Origin: JBBDIP01 sp964602455
Lineage (GTDB): Bacteria > Bacillota > Sulfobacillia > Fermentithermobacillales > Fermentithermobacillaceae
DNA: 16,700 nt
NCBI GenBank assembly: GCA_964602455.1
Contig: CAZRRG010000050.1
Location: 1-16,700, forward strand
Direction of reading: 5' to 3'
Below are positions 1 to 6,898 of this stretch, one piece after another (the first letter of the stretch is position 1; each line of letters opens with the position of its first letter). The position numbers and the translations under genes were made by a program. The notes beneath the pieces were generated by a model. It was not told the DNA's origin and searched no databases. It was given only the letters and a program-made list of their open reading frames with translations.

Positions 1-248
1 CGCTGGCGTTGCGCATGGCTGAAGCGAGGATGCTGGAGGATTCGTTCGGGAAGAAACCCGTGCTTCTCCTCGACGACGTGTTTTCGGAACTGGACGCCGG
101 CAGGCGTGAGAAGGTGCTCTCGCTGTGCGACTACGGGCACCAGATCCTGATCACCTCCACCGATCCGGTGGACAGCGGGCGAGACTTCCGGATGTACTCG
201 GTTGGCGGCGGTCGCGTTGTCCGTGTGGGGGAGGGGGGAGGCCGGTGA
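1..248 (+). CDS. recF: RecF, C-terminal fragment (5' end outside window)
   Basis: This is the last ~80 codons of RecF, the SMC-like ATPase that helps load RecA at single-strand gaps during recombinational repair. The frame is open to the left edge (first full codon at position 3), so the start lies outside. The fragment reads LALRMAEARML and then has the Walker B/D-loop region LLLDDVFSELDAGRR, which is diagnostic for the C-terminal half of RecF. The end is a normal RecF tail with a thymidine-poor, glycine/arginine-rich extension. The stop codon TGA (246-248) overlaps the GTG start of the next gene by four bases (GTGA), so the two are probably translationally coupled. Position directly ahead of a DciA-like gene, remB and gyrBA fits the origin region of Firmicutes. 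Confidence 0.9.
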   Translation, partial: LALRMAEARMLEDSFGKKPVLLLDDVFSELDAGRREKVLSLCDYGHQILITSTDPVDSGRDFRMYSVGGGRVVRVGEGGGR

Positions 249-1156
249 CAAGGGCTTCGGGAGTGGGCGACATTTTGGCCAAGTCCCTTTCCGATATGGG
301 CCTCTATCCCAAGGCCCGCCGGTACAAGGTGTTCTCCATGTGGCCCAAGATAGTAGGCGATATCGCCAGGTACGCGGTGCCGCGGCGCCTTTCCGGCGAC
401 GTCTTGTTTGTGGCCACCGCGTCGTCTGTCTGGTCCCAGGAGCTTTATTTCATGAGGGACTCCATCCTGGCGAAGGTTAACCAGGCCTTGGGCGGGCAGG
501 AAGTCCGGGAGATCCGCTTTTCGGAGCACATGTGGGCTAAGGGCGATGCAGCCGGTAGAGCCGGCGAGGAGCCCCTGATCCCGCAAAGCGATACCCCGGA
601 GTCGGTTACCGCCCTAGCATCGGCCGGCAACATCCCTGATACCGTTCTATCCGAGGCATACAAGCGGGCAGTCAGGGCGCTTAGCCGGCGAAAGCAGTAC
701 CTGCTCGCAAAGGGATACGTTCTATGCAGGACCTGCGGGTGCGTGTACCCCAGGAGTAAGAGCGAATGCCCATCATGCCGCCTGAAGCGGGAATTCACCG
801 CGCTCACCCGGGCAATAGCTATCCTGGAGGAGCGGCCTCATCTGCAAGACCGTGAGCTTTCGGTAGAGGTCGGGCTGGGTGATCCGCGTGTACTGGAGCG
901 CGCCAGAAGGCAAGTTGAGTCCAGGCTCGTCTCCCTCGTGAGGTACCAGCTCGCGGCTGAAGCGCGAGACGCCGAGGCCCAGAAGGGTACCCGGAGCCGG
1001 CGCTCGCCGGAGCGGGTCCGGAGGAGGGCTGAAATCGCAGAGGCTATAAGACGCCTCGCGGCCTTGCGAGCGGGGATCGAGTTTGCATCATTGAGTCCTG
1101 AAGAAGTCGACCGGGCGGTAGGGAGAAGGTTTGCCGCTCTGTCCCGGAAAGGATGA
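245..1156 (+). CDS. DUF721/DciA-like protein with cysteine-rich C-terminal extension
   Basis: The first ~100 residues match the DUF721/DciA family, whose members interact with the replicative helicase DnaB. Visible marks are the WPKIVG core (Trp33-Gly38), LFVATASSVWSQEL (54-67) and the following strand ending EVREIRF. The GTG at 245 is chosen because it overlaps the recF stop as GTGA and gives the family's usual N-terminus; a longer in-frame start at 125 lies wholly within recF. At 303 aa the protein is much longer than ordinary DciA (about 100-180 aa). The extra part has Cys161, Cys164, Cys166, Cys175 and Cys178 (CRTCGC then CPSC), resembling a zinc ribbon, followed by a long Arg/Ala/Glu-rich helical tail. 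The domain call for the N-terminus is good; the role of the extension is unknown. Confidence 0.8.
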   Translation: MTRASGVGDILAKSLSDMGLYPKARRYKVFSMWPKIVGDIARYAVPRRLSGDVLFVATASSVWSQELYFMRDSILAKVNQALGGQEVREIRFSEHMWAKGDAAGRAGEEPLIPQSDTPESVTALASAGNIPDTVLSEAYKRAVRALSRRKQYLLAKGYVLCRTCGCVYPRSKSECPSCRLKREFTALTRAIAILEERPHLQDRELSVEVGLGDPRVLERARRQVESRLVSLVRYQLAAEARDAEAQKGTRSRRSPERVRRRAEIAEAIRRLAALRAGIEFASLSPEEVDRAVGRRFAALSRKG

Positions 1157-1198
1157 GGTTAGTTAGGCGGGTGGGTCCTGCTCGGTCCAGGCATCGTC

Positions 1199-1438
1199 GT
1201 GAACGGAGACGAGGTCGTCATTGTCCTGGACTGGGGCGCCGGGAGGCTCTCGGCGGAGAACCGCGAAATGGTGGGATATGCCAGAGCCCACGGCTTCCTG
1301 GTTGAGGCGGGAGGGCCCCCGCAGTCGCTGGTGGTCACCAGAGACAAGCTGTACCTGACGAAGGTTACCGCGGCGACGCTGAGGAAGAGGCTAGAGACGA
1401 ACATAGTTTCGCCCCCAAGCGAGGGTATGTTAAGATGA
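1199..1438 (+). CDS. remB: RemB-like DUF370 protein (true start uncertain)
   Basis: RemB (YaaB) is a small DUF370 protein found between recF and gyrB in Firmicutes and related to the biofilm-matrix regulator RemA. The family's C-terminal signature is present: SLVVTRDKLYL followed by TAATLRKRLE. The N-terminal beta strand is also recognisable, but it starts upstream of the only standard start codon. The same frame reads GGWVLLGPGIVV and then NGDEVVIVLD from about position 1166. The GTG at 1199 would cut most of that strand off and has no clear Shine-Dalgarno. A CTG at 1178, preceded by the purine-rich aggcgggtggg, would restore most of it. Either a rare CTG start is used, or a small indel or sequencing error lies near 1160-1175. 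The family call is good; the start is not settled. Confidence 0.75.
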   Translation: MNGDEVVIVLDWGAGRLSAENREMVGYARAHGFLVEAGGPPQSLVVTRDKLYLTKVTAATLRKRLETNIVSPPSEGMLR

Positions 1439-1457
1439 CCTGCGGGGAGGTTTTGCC

Positions 1458-3374
1458 TTGAGGGAAGAGGAAGGCAGGCAAGAGTACGGCGCTGAACAAA
1501 TAAAAGTCCTGGAAGGGCTGGAGGCTGTACGCCGCCGCCCTGGAATGTACATCGGCACCACGGCTATCCAGGGACTCCATCACTGTCTCTACGAGGTGGT
1601 CGACAACAGCGTCGACGAGGCGCTGAACGGCTACTGTGACAAGATAGTAGTTACCCTGCACAAGGATGGCTCAGCTTCGGTACTGGACAATGGCCGCGGC
1701 ATTCCTGTGGACATTCACCCCCAACTCGGAATACCGGCCGTTGAGGTTGCTCTCACCAGGCTTCATGCCGGGTCCAAGTTCGGCAGCGGCGCCTACAAGG
1801 TGTCGGGTGGTCTTCACGGCGTAGGCGTTTCCGCGGTTAACGCGCTGTCCGAGTACCTGGAGGTAACGGTGAAGCAAAACGGCAAGGTCCACTACATCAG
1901 GTTCGAGCGCGGGCACACGACTGTGCCGCTGAAAGTGGTGGGAGAGGCCGAGGATACGGGCACGCTGGTCAGGTTCCAGCCTGACGCCGAGATTTTCGAG
2001 ACCACGGACTTCGAGTTCGAAACAGTATCTCAAAGGCTCCGCGAACTGGCATTTCTGAACAAAGGGCTCCGCATCGAGCTCGTCGACGAGCGGGCGGACA
2101 AGCACGTCGAGTACCTGTTTGAAGGCGGCATCGTCGAGTACGTGAAAGCCCTCAACAAGAACAAGGACATCCTGCACAAGGAACCCATATACGGGGCCGC
2201 CACAAGGGATGGGATCGACATCGAGTTCGCGTTCCAGTACAACGACGCGTACTCCGAGAACGTGCTGTCCTTCGCCAACACCATCCGCACCCACGAAGGC
2301 GGGACTCACGAGCAGGGCTTCCGGACCGCACTCACCCGGGTCATCAACGATATGGGTCGCCAAGCCGGCGCCCTGAAGAACGGCGACAGCAACCTCGCGG
2401 GCGAAGACATCCGCGAAGGGATCGTGGCTGTGCTGCACGTGAAGGTCAGGGACCCGCAGTTTGAGGGTCAGACCAAGACCAAGCTGGGCAACTCCGAAGT
2501 CGCAGGCGTGGTCGCGGGCGCCGTCTCGGAGATACTAACGGACTACTTCGATAAGAACATAGGCCTGGCCAAGACGATTGCCCAAAAGGCGATAGTCGCG
2601 GCCCGCGCAAGGGAAGCGGCCAGGCAGGCAAGGGAGCTCACTAAACGCAAGAGCGCCCTGGAAGTCACTTCGCTTCCGGGCAAGCTCACCGACTGCACCA
2701 CGAGGGATCCCAGAGAAGCGGAGCTCTTCATAGTCGAGGGCGATTCCGCTGGAGGGTCCGCCAAGCAGGGGAGAGACCGGCACTTCCAGGCGGTGTTGCC
2801 CCTTCGCGGCAAGATCTTGAACGTGGAAAAAGCAAGGCTCGATAAAGCGCTGGCCCACGAGGAGATTCGCTCGCTGATCACGGCCATCGGCACCGGGATC
2901 AGCGAGGACTTCGACATATCCAAGGCAAGGTACCACAAGATCGTGATCATGACCGACGCCGACGTCGACGGCGCCCATATCAGGACGCTGCTGCTCACCT
3001 TCTTCTACCGCTACATGCCGGAGCTTATCGAGCGCGGGTTCCTGTACATCGCGGAACCGCCCCTTTACATGGTGAAGAAGGGCAAGATCGAGAAGTACCT
3101 GCGCGACGATGACGAGCTGGAGAAGTGGTACAAGAAGCACGGGCGTGAGGGTACGACCCTCCAGCGGTTCAAAGGTCTTGGCGAAATGGACTACCACCAA
3201 CTGTGGGAGACCACCATGGATCCCGAGACCAGGACCATGCGGCAGGTCAAGATCCAGGACGCGATGCTTGCCGAGGAGGTATTCTCGATACTCATGGGTG
3301 ACAAGGTCGAACCGAGGCGCCAGTTCATCGAGCTGAACGCCCACCTGGTTAAGAACCTTGACACCATAGCGTAG
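1458..3374 (+). CDS. gyrB: DNA gyrase subunit B
   Basis: ATPase subunit of DNA gyrase (A2B2), which introduces negative supercoils. Full length at 638 aa. The GHKL ATPase domain has RRRPGMYIG (25-33), the catalytic Glu46 in YEVVDN, DNGRGIP (77-83) and the ATP-lid GGLHGVG (117-123). The transducer domain follows. The TOPRIM domain has EGDSAGGSAKQGRDR with Glu427 and the metal triad Asp500/Asp502/Asp504 in TDADVDGAH. The C-terminal tail has QRFKGLGEMDYHQLW, as in gyrase B. The start is TTG at 1458, seven bases after the strong Shine-Dalgarno GGGGAGG (1444-1450); this gives the normal short N-terminus. gyrA follows after 10 bases, so the subunits are co-transcribed. No truncation or missing key residue seen. 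Confidence 0.98.
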   Translation: MREEEGRQEYGAEQIKVLEGLEAVRRRPGMYIGTTAIQGLHHCLYEVVDNSVDEALNGYCDKIVVTLHKDGSASVLDNGRGIPVDIHPQLGIPAVEVALTRLHAGSKFGSGAYKVSGGLHGVGVSAVNALSEYLEVTVKQNGKVHYIRFERGHTTVPLKVVGEAEDTGTLVRFQPDAEIFETTDFEFETVSQRLRELAFLNKGLRIELVDERADKHVEYLFEGGIVEYVKALNKNKDILHKEPIYGAATRDGIDIEFAFQYNDAYSENVLSFANTIRTHEGGTHEQGFRTALTRVINDMGRQAGALKNGDSNLAGEDIREGIVAVLHVKVRDPQFEGQTKTKLGNSEVAGVVAGAVSEILTDYFDKNIGLAKTIAQKAIVAARAREAARQARELTKRKSALEVTSLPGKLTDCTTRDPREAELFIVEGDSAGGSAKQGRDRHFQAVLPLRGKILNVEKARLDKALAHEEIRSLITAIGTGISEDFDISKARYHKIVIMTDADVDGAHIRTLLLTFFYRYMPELIERGFLYIAEPPLYMVKKGKIEKYLRDDDELEKWYKKHGREGTTLQRFKGLGEMDYHQLWETTMDPETRTMRQVKIQDAMLAEEVFSILMGDKVEPRRQFIELNAHLVKNLDTIA

Positions 3375-3384
3375 GAGGCCCCAC

Positions 3385-5808
3385 ATGCCAGACGATATCG
3401 TGAGAGTTGTCCCGACTCCAATAGAAGATGAGATGAGGCGCTCCTTCATCGACTACTCCATGAGCGTCATCGTCTCCCGGGCGCTCCCCGACGTTCGGGA
3501 CGGCCTGAAGCCGGTCCAGCGCAGGATCGTCTACGCCATGGATGAGCTTGCTCTAAGGCACGACAAACCCCACAAGAAGTCCGCGAGGATCGTGGGCGAG
3601 GTCATGGGCAAGTACCATCCCCACGGCGAGTCCATCTACGACGCCATCGTGCGACTGGCGCAGCCGTTCACCATGCGCTACCCGTTGGTTGACGGGCACG
3701 GCAACTTTGGATCCGTGGACGGCGACCCCGCCGCGGCGTCCCGTTACACCGAGGCCAGGCTCACCGCCATTTCCGAAGAACTATTGGCCGACATCGATAA
3801 AGACACCGTCGATTGGTTGCCCAACTTCGACGACACCCTAAAGGAGCCTACGGTGCTTCCGTCCAGGATCCCGAACCTCCTGGTGAATGGCTCAGTCGGT
3901 ATCGCCGTTGGAATGGCCACCAGCATCCCGCCCCATAACCTGGGTGAAGTGGTGGACGCGGCGACGGCGCTCATCGATAAGCCGGAACTGACCTCAGAGG
4001 ACCTTATGCACTACGTAAAGGGCCCCGACTTTCCGACCGGCGCCCTCATAGTCGGCTCTGAAGCCATAAAGTCCCTGTATACCACAGGCCGCGGGATCCT
4101 GACCCTCAGGGCAAGGACCCGCATTGAGAAAGAGAAGAGCGGCAAGCAGGCTATCATCGTCGACGAGATCCCCTACCAGGTCAACAAAGCTAAGCTCATT
4201 GAGAGCATCGCGGTCCTGGTGCGGGACAAGAAGGTGCAGGGCGTCACCGATCTACGGGATGAAAGCGACAAGAAGGAGGGGCTTCGCGTCGTCATTGAAG
4301 TCCGGCGCGATGTCGAGCCCGAGGTAGTGCTGAACCAGCTGTTCAAGCACACCCAGCTCCAGACCAGTTTCGGCGGCATCATGCTGGCTCTCGTGGACAA
4401 TCGCCCCCAGATACTCGACCTCCGGTCCATGCTGTGGCATTACGTGATGCACCGCAAGGACGTCGTGGTTAAGAGAACAACCTACGAGTTGCGCAAGGCC
4501 GAGGAGAGGGCACACATCCTCGCCGGCTTGGTCATCGCTGTAGACAACTTGGACGCGGTCATAGCCCTCATCCGGGCGTCGGCTGACAGGAGCGAGGCCC
4601 ACCGAGGCCTGATGGAGAACTTCGGCCTCGACAAAGTCCAAGCGGACGCAATCCTCGAGATGCGTCTTGAAAGGCTTACCAAACAGGACCGGGACAAGAT
4701 CGTCGCGGAGCGGCAAGCGCTCCTGAAAGAGATCGAGTACCTGCGGGCGGTCCTGGCATCTGAGAAAATGGTCATGGGCATCGTCAAGAAAGAACTTGCC
4801 GACGTGAGGAAGGCCTACGCCGACGAACGGCGCACCCGGATCGTCCATCACGTTGAGGAGATCAAGGAGGAAGAGCTGATCATCGAGGAAGAGGTCACGG
4901 TGCTGCTCACCCGCCTCGGCTACATCAAGCGGATGCCCCTGGCTGCCTACCGCAGCCAGAGAAGGGGCGGTGTCGGCGCCACGTCCATGCAGACCCGGGA
5001 TGAGGACTGGGTGGAGAAGGTCGTTATCGCCACCACCCGTGAGTCGCTCCTCCTGTTTACCACGCAGGGCAAGGCATACTGGCTAAAGGTATACGATATA
5101 CCGGAAGCCGGTAAACAGGCGAAAGGGTTCCTTGTGTCACGGCTTGTCGCGCTTGCCGACGACGAGAGGGTCACGGACCTCATTCCCGTTGACGCGGAGT
5201 CAGAGGGCGACCTCCTGTTTATCACGAGGAAGGGTACCTGCAAGAGGACTCCGCTCTCCGAGTTCGCGTCCTACCGCAAGTCCGGTCTTCGGGCGGTTAC
5301 CCTCCGCGAGAACGACTCTCTCATCCAGGCCCGCTTCGTCACCGACGAAGACGAGGTGCTCCTGGCCACCGCCAAGGGCAAGGCCTTGCGGTTCCGGGTG
5401 GGCGACGTACGCCCCATGGGCAGGGACGCCGCGGGCGTGAAGGGTATGAGGGTCGGGCGTGATGACTTCATCATCGGAGCCGACAGCGCGTCAGCCGGCG
5501 GCATGGTGCTCTTGGCTAGCGTAAACGGATACGGAAAGCTCACGCCGGTCGAGGAGTTCCCGCTCCATAAGCGCGGCGGAGGCGGCGTCATCGCCATCAA
5601 GGTAAATGAGAAGAGCGGTCCCCTGGCTGTCATGCGGGTTGTGTCTCCGGAAGACGAAGTGCTGCTCACCACAGCCTCGGGTATTTCGATCAGGACCAGC
5701 CTGAGCCAGGTAAAGCAAGCACACCGCGCCGCGACCGGCGTGCGGCTCATGAAAGTGGAGCCCGACGACCGGGTGGTCGCGGCGAGCCTGGCGACCAAAG
5801 AGTCCTAG
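3385..5808 (+). CDS. gyrA: DNA gyrase subunit A
   Basis: Breakage-reunion subunit of gyrase, 807 aa. The ATG at 3385 follows TAGGAGG (3372-3378), which overlaps the gyrB stop. The N-terminal region has SRALPDVRDGLKPVQRR (31-47), the winged-helix segment KYHPHGESIYD (76-86) and the catalytic Tyr121 in SRYTEAR. The coiled-coil arm and exit gate follow. The C-terminal beta-pinwheel starts near residue 500 and carries the GyrA box QRRGGVG at 525-531. The common form is QRRGGKG, so the sixth position is Val instead of Lys. The presence of this box separates it from ParC. The quinolone-pocket helix is one residue shorter than in E. coli (HGESIYD against HGDSAVYD). The gene ends just before a clear terminator. 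Confidence 0.98.
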   Translation: MPDDIVRVVPTPIEDEMRRSFIDYSMSVIVSRALPDVRDGLKPVQRRIVYAMDELALRHDKPHKKSARIVGEVMGKYHPHGESIYDAIVRLAQPFTMRYPLVDGHGNFGSVDGDPAAASRYTEARLTAISEELLADIDKDTVDWLPNFDDTLKEPTVLPSRIPNLLVNGSVGIAVGMATSIPPHNLGEVVDAATALIDKPELTSEDLMHYVKGPDFPTGALIVGSEAIKSLYTTGRGILTLRARTRIEKEKSGKQAIIVDEIPYQVNKAKLIESIAVLVRDKKVQGVTDLRDESDKKEGLRVVIEVRRDVEPEVVLNQLFKHTQLQTSFGGIMLALVDNRPQILDLRSMLWHYVMHRKDVVVKRTTYELRKAEERAHILAGLVIAVDNLDAVIALIRASADRSEAHRGLMENFGLDKVQADAILEMRLERLTKQDRDKIVAERQALLKEIEYLRAVLASEKMVMGIVKKELADVRKAYADERRTRIVHHVEEIKEEELIIEEEVTVLLTRLGYIKRMPLAAYRSQRRGGVGATSMQTRDEDWVEKVVIATTRESLLLFTTQGKAYWLKVYDIPEAGKQAKGFLVSRLVALADDERVTDLIPVDAESEGDLLFITRKGTCKRTPLSEFASYRKSGLRAVTLRENDSLIQARFVTDEDEVLLATAKGKALRFRVGDVRPMGRDAAGVKGMRVGRDDFIIGADSASAGGMVLLASVNGYGKLTPVEEFPLHKRGGGGVIAIKVNEKSGPLAVMRVVSPEDEVLLTTASGISIRTSLSQVKQAHRAATGVRLMKVEPDDRVVAASLATKES

Positions 5809-5836
5809 AGCCTTGGCGGCTGACTAAGGCATGCAG

Positions 5837-5870
5837 GGGCCGCGCAGCAGTTTTGGCGGCCCTTTGTGTT
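5837..5870 (+). terminator. Rho-independent terminator after gyrA
   Basis: A perfect 7-bp GC stem, GGGCCGC (5837-5843) with GCGGCCC (5856-5862), has a 12-base loop and is followed by the T-rich run TTTGTGTTT. It lies 28 bases after the gyrA stop and should end the recF-dciA-remB-gyrBA transcript before mtnP. Confidence 0.85.
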
Positions 5871-5880
5871 TGCGCGACCC

Positions 5881-5907
5881 CGCGTCGCCCGCATGTACGG
5901 CGATGCG
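5881..5907 (+). other. Hairpin in the mtnP 5' leader
   Basis: CGCGTCGCC (5881-5889) pairs over nine bases (one G-U) with GGCGATGCG (5899-5907), leaving a 9-base loop. No T-run follows, so it is not an ordinary terminator. It sits about 100 bases ahead of mtnP, and a 10-base palindrome GTGGCGCCAC lies further on at 5931-5940. I do not recognise a known riboswitch class here. It may be part of a structured leader; function is inferred only from position. Confidence 0.5.
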
Positions 5908-5976
5908 AGGGATGGCAACCTGGCAGTCTTGTGGCGCCACTGAGATATGTCCGGGAAATAACACTCGGAAGAAGGC

Positions 5977-6010
5977 AAGGAGGGAAGCCGCTCGAAGCGG
6001 CGCGAACATG
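5977..6010 (+). promoter_or_regulatory. mtnP ribosome binding site with hairpin spacer
   Basis: A near-perfect Shine-Dalgarno AAGGAGGG (5977-5984) lies 23 bases before the ATG at 6008, too far for normal initiation. Between them GCCGCT (5987-5992) and AGCGGC (5996-6001) form a 6-bp stem with a CGA loop. Folding removes 15 bases and leaves an effective spacing of 8. No in-frame start codon lies closer to the Shine-Dalgarno. This supports ATG 6008 as the start and suggests initiation depends on the hairpin. Confidence 0.7.
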
Positions 6011-6823
6011 GATCCGAAACTGGGAGAATGGAAGGCTGAGATAGCGGTGATCGGCGGGACGGGCTTCTATCACTTCTTGGATGATGTCACCGAGGTGAAG
6101 GTTGACACCCCCTTCGGCGCACCCAGCGACCTGATCGCCCTAGGAAGCGTGGCGGGGAAGAAGGTTGCGTTCCTACCCAGGCACGGCCGCCACCACCAGT
6201 TCCCGCCCCACATGGTCAACTACCGGGCCAACATCTGGGCGTTGCACAGTCTGGGAGTGAGGCGCGTGGTGGGGCCCTGCGCCGCGGGGAGCCTGCAACC
6301 GGAAGCCAAACCGGGAGACTTCGTCATCTGCGACCAGTTCGTTGACCGCACGACCGGCAGAAAGGATACCTTCTACGACGGCCCGTCCGCCGTACATATC
6401 AGTTCCGCCGACCCATATTGCCCGGAAATGCGACGAGTGGCGATCCAGTCGGCCAAGGAACTCGGGGTCAGTTTCCATCCGGACGGGACCATGGTAGTCA
6501 TCCAGGGGCCCCGTTTCTCTACCAGAGCCGAGTCCCGGTGGTTCTCATCGCTCGGCTGGAAGGTCATCAACATGACGGGCTACCCTGAGGCCATCCTCGC
6601 GAAGGAGCTCGGTATGTGCTACCTCAACCTATCCCTCATAACCGACTACGACGCCGGGCTTGAGGGCAGAGATGATGTCACGGCCGTGACCCAGGACGAG
6701 GTAGTGCGGGTCTTCATGGAGCACAACCAGATCCTGAAGGACCTGGTGAAGAAAATCATCGGCGCGCTGCCGGCTGAGAGGGGCTGCCCGTGCGAAGAGG
6801 ATCTCCGGCGGGCCAAACCTTAG
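6008..6823 (+). CDS. mtnP: S-methyl-5'-thioadenosine phosphorylase
   Basis: Cleaves 5'-methylthioadenosine with phosphate to adenine and 5-methylthioribose-1-phosphate, recycling the by-product of polyamine synthesis. It is 271 aa, in the family's range. The marks are VIGGTGFY near the N-terminus, DTPFGAPSD, FLPRHGRHH (phosphate-site region), VNYRANIWAL, CAAGSL, GDFVICDQFVDRTTGR, QGPRFSTRAES, INMTGYPEA and TDYD (Asp213, Asp215). The aspartates of the last motif bind the 6-amino purine in MTA phosphorylases. That argues for MTA rather than a 6-oxopurine substrate, though methylthioinosine or guanosine activity cannot be excluded from sequence. The product is the substrate of MtnA, encoded next. 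ATG 6008 is chosen for family fit and for the hairpin-spaced ribosome binding site; the upstream extension of the frame to 5831 runs through the gyrA terminator. Confidence 0.9.
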   Translation: MDPKLGEWKAEIAVIGGTGFYHFLDDVTEVKVDTPFGAPSDLIALGSVAGKKVAFLPRHGRHHQFPPHMVNYRANIWALHSLGVRRVVGPCAAGSLQPEAKPGDFVICDQFVDRTTGRKDTFYDGPSAVHISSADPYCPEMRRVAIQSAKELGVSFHPDGTMVVIQGPRFSTRAESRWFSSLGWKVINMTGYPEAILAKELGMCYLNLSLITDYDAGLEGRDDVTAVTQDEVVRVFMEHNQILKDLVKKIIGALPAERGCPCEEDLRRAKP

Positions 6824-6861
6824 GGACCGCAGCGGGACCTGCGTGTTGCTCGTGAGCGACC

Positions 6862-6881
6862 GGAGCGGAGTCTTCCGCTCC
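6862..6881 (+). other. Stem-loop between mtnP and mtnA
   Basis: GGAGCGGA (6862-6869) pairs perfectly with TCCGCTCC (6874-6881) around the tetraloop GTCT. No T-run follows; instead the mtnA Shine-Dalgarno AGGGG (6887-6891) starts five bases later. The element is more likely a transcript-processing or stabilising stem, or a modulator of mtnA translation, than a terminator. Confidence 0.55.
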
Positions 6882-6898
6882 AGGGTAGGGGTGAAAGC

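Noticed and set aside
125..244. Upstream extension of the DciA-like gene to position 125
   Set aside because: These codons lie wholly within recF in another frame and give a proline/arginine-rich text unlike the family. GTG 245 overlaps the recF stop and gives the right N-terminus.
1671..3449. Long minus-strand reading frames opposite gyrB (255 and 304 codons)
   Set aside because: They are antisense shadows of a fully conserved gyrB; GC-rich coding sequence often leaves the opposite strand open. No ribosome binding sites or family resemblance.
4252..4851. 199-codon minus-strand frame opposite gyrA
   Set aside because: Antisense shadow of conserved gyrA sequence with no recognisable protein features.
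5881..5976. SAM or cobalamin riboswitch ahead of mtnP
   Set aside because: Fragments such as GGCAACC and GCCACTG recall parts of those classes, but the full conserved cores are not present. Kept only as an unclassified structured leader.
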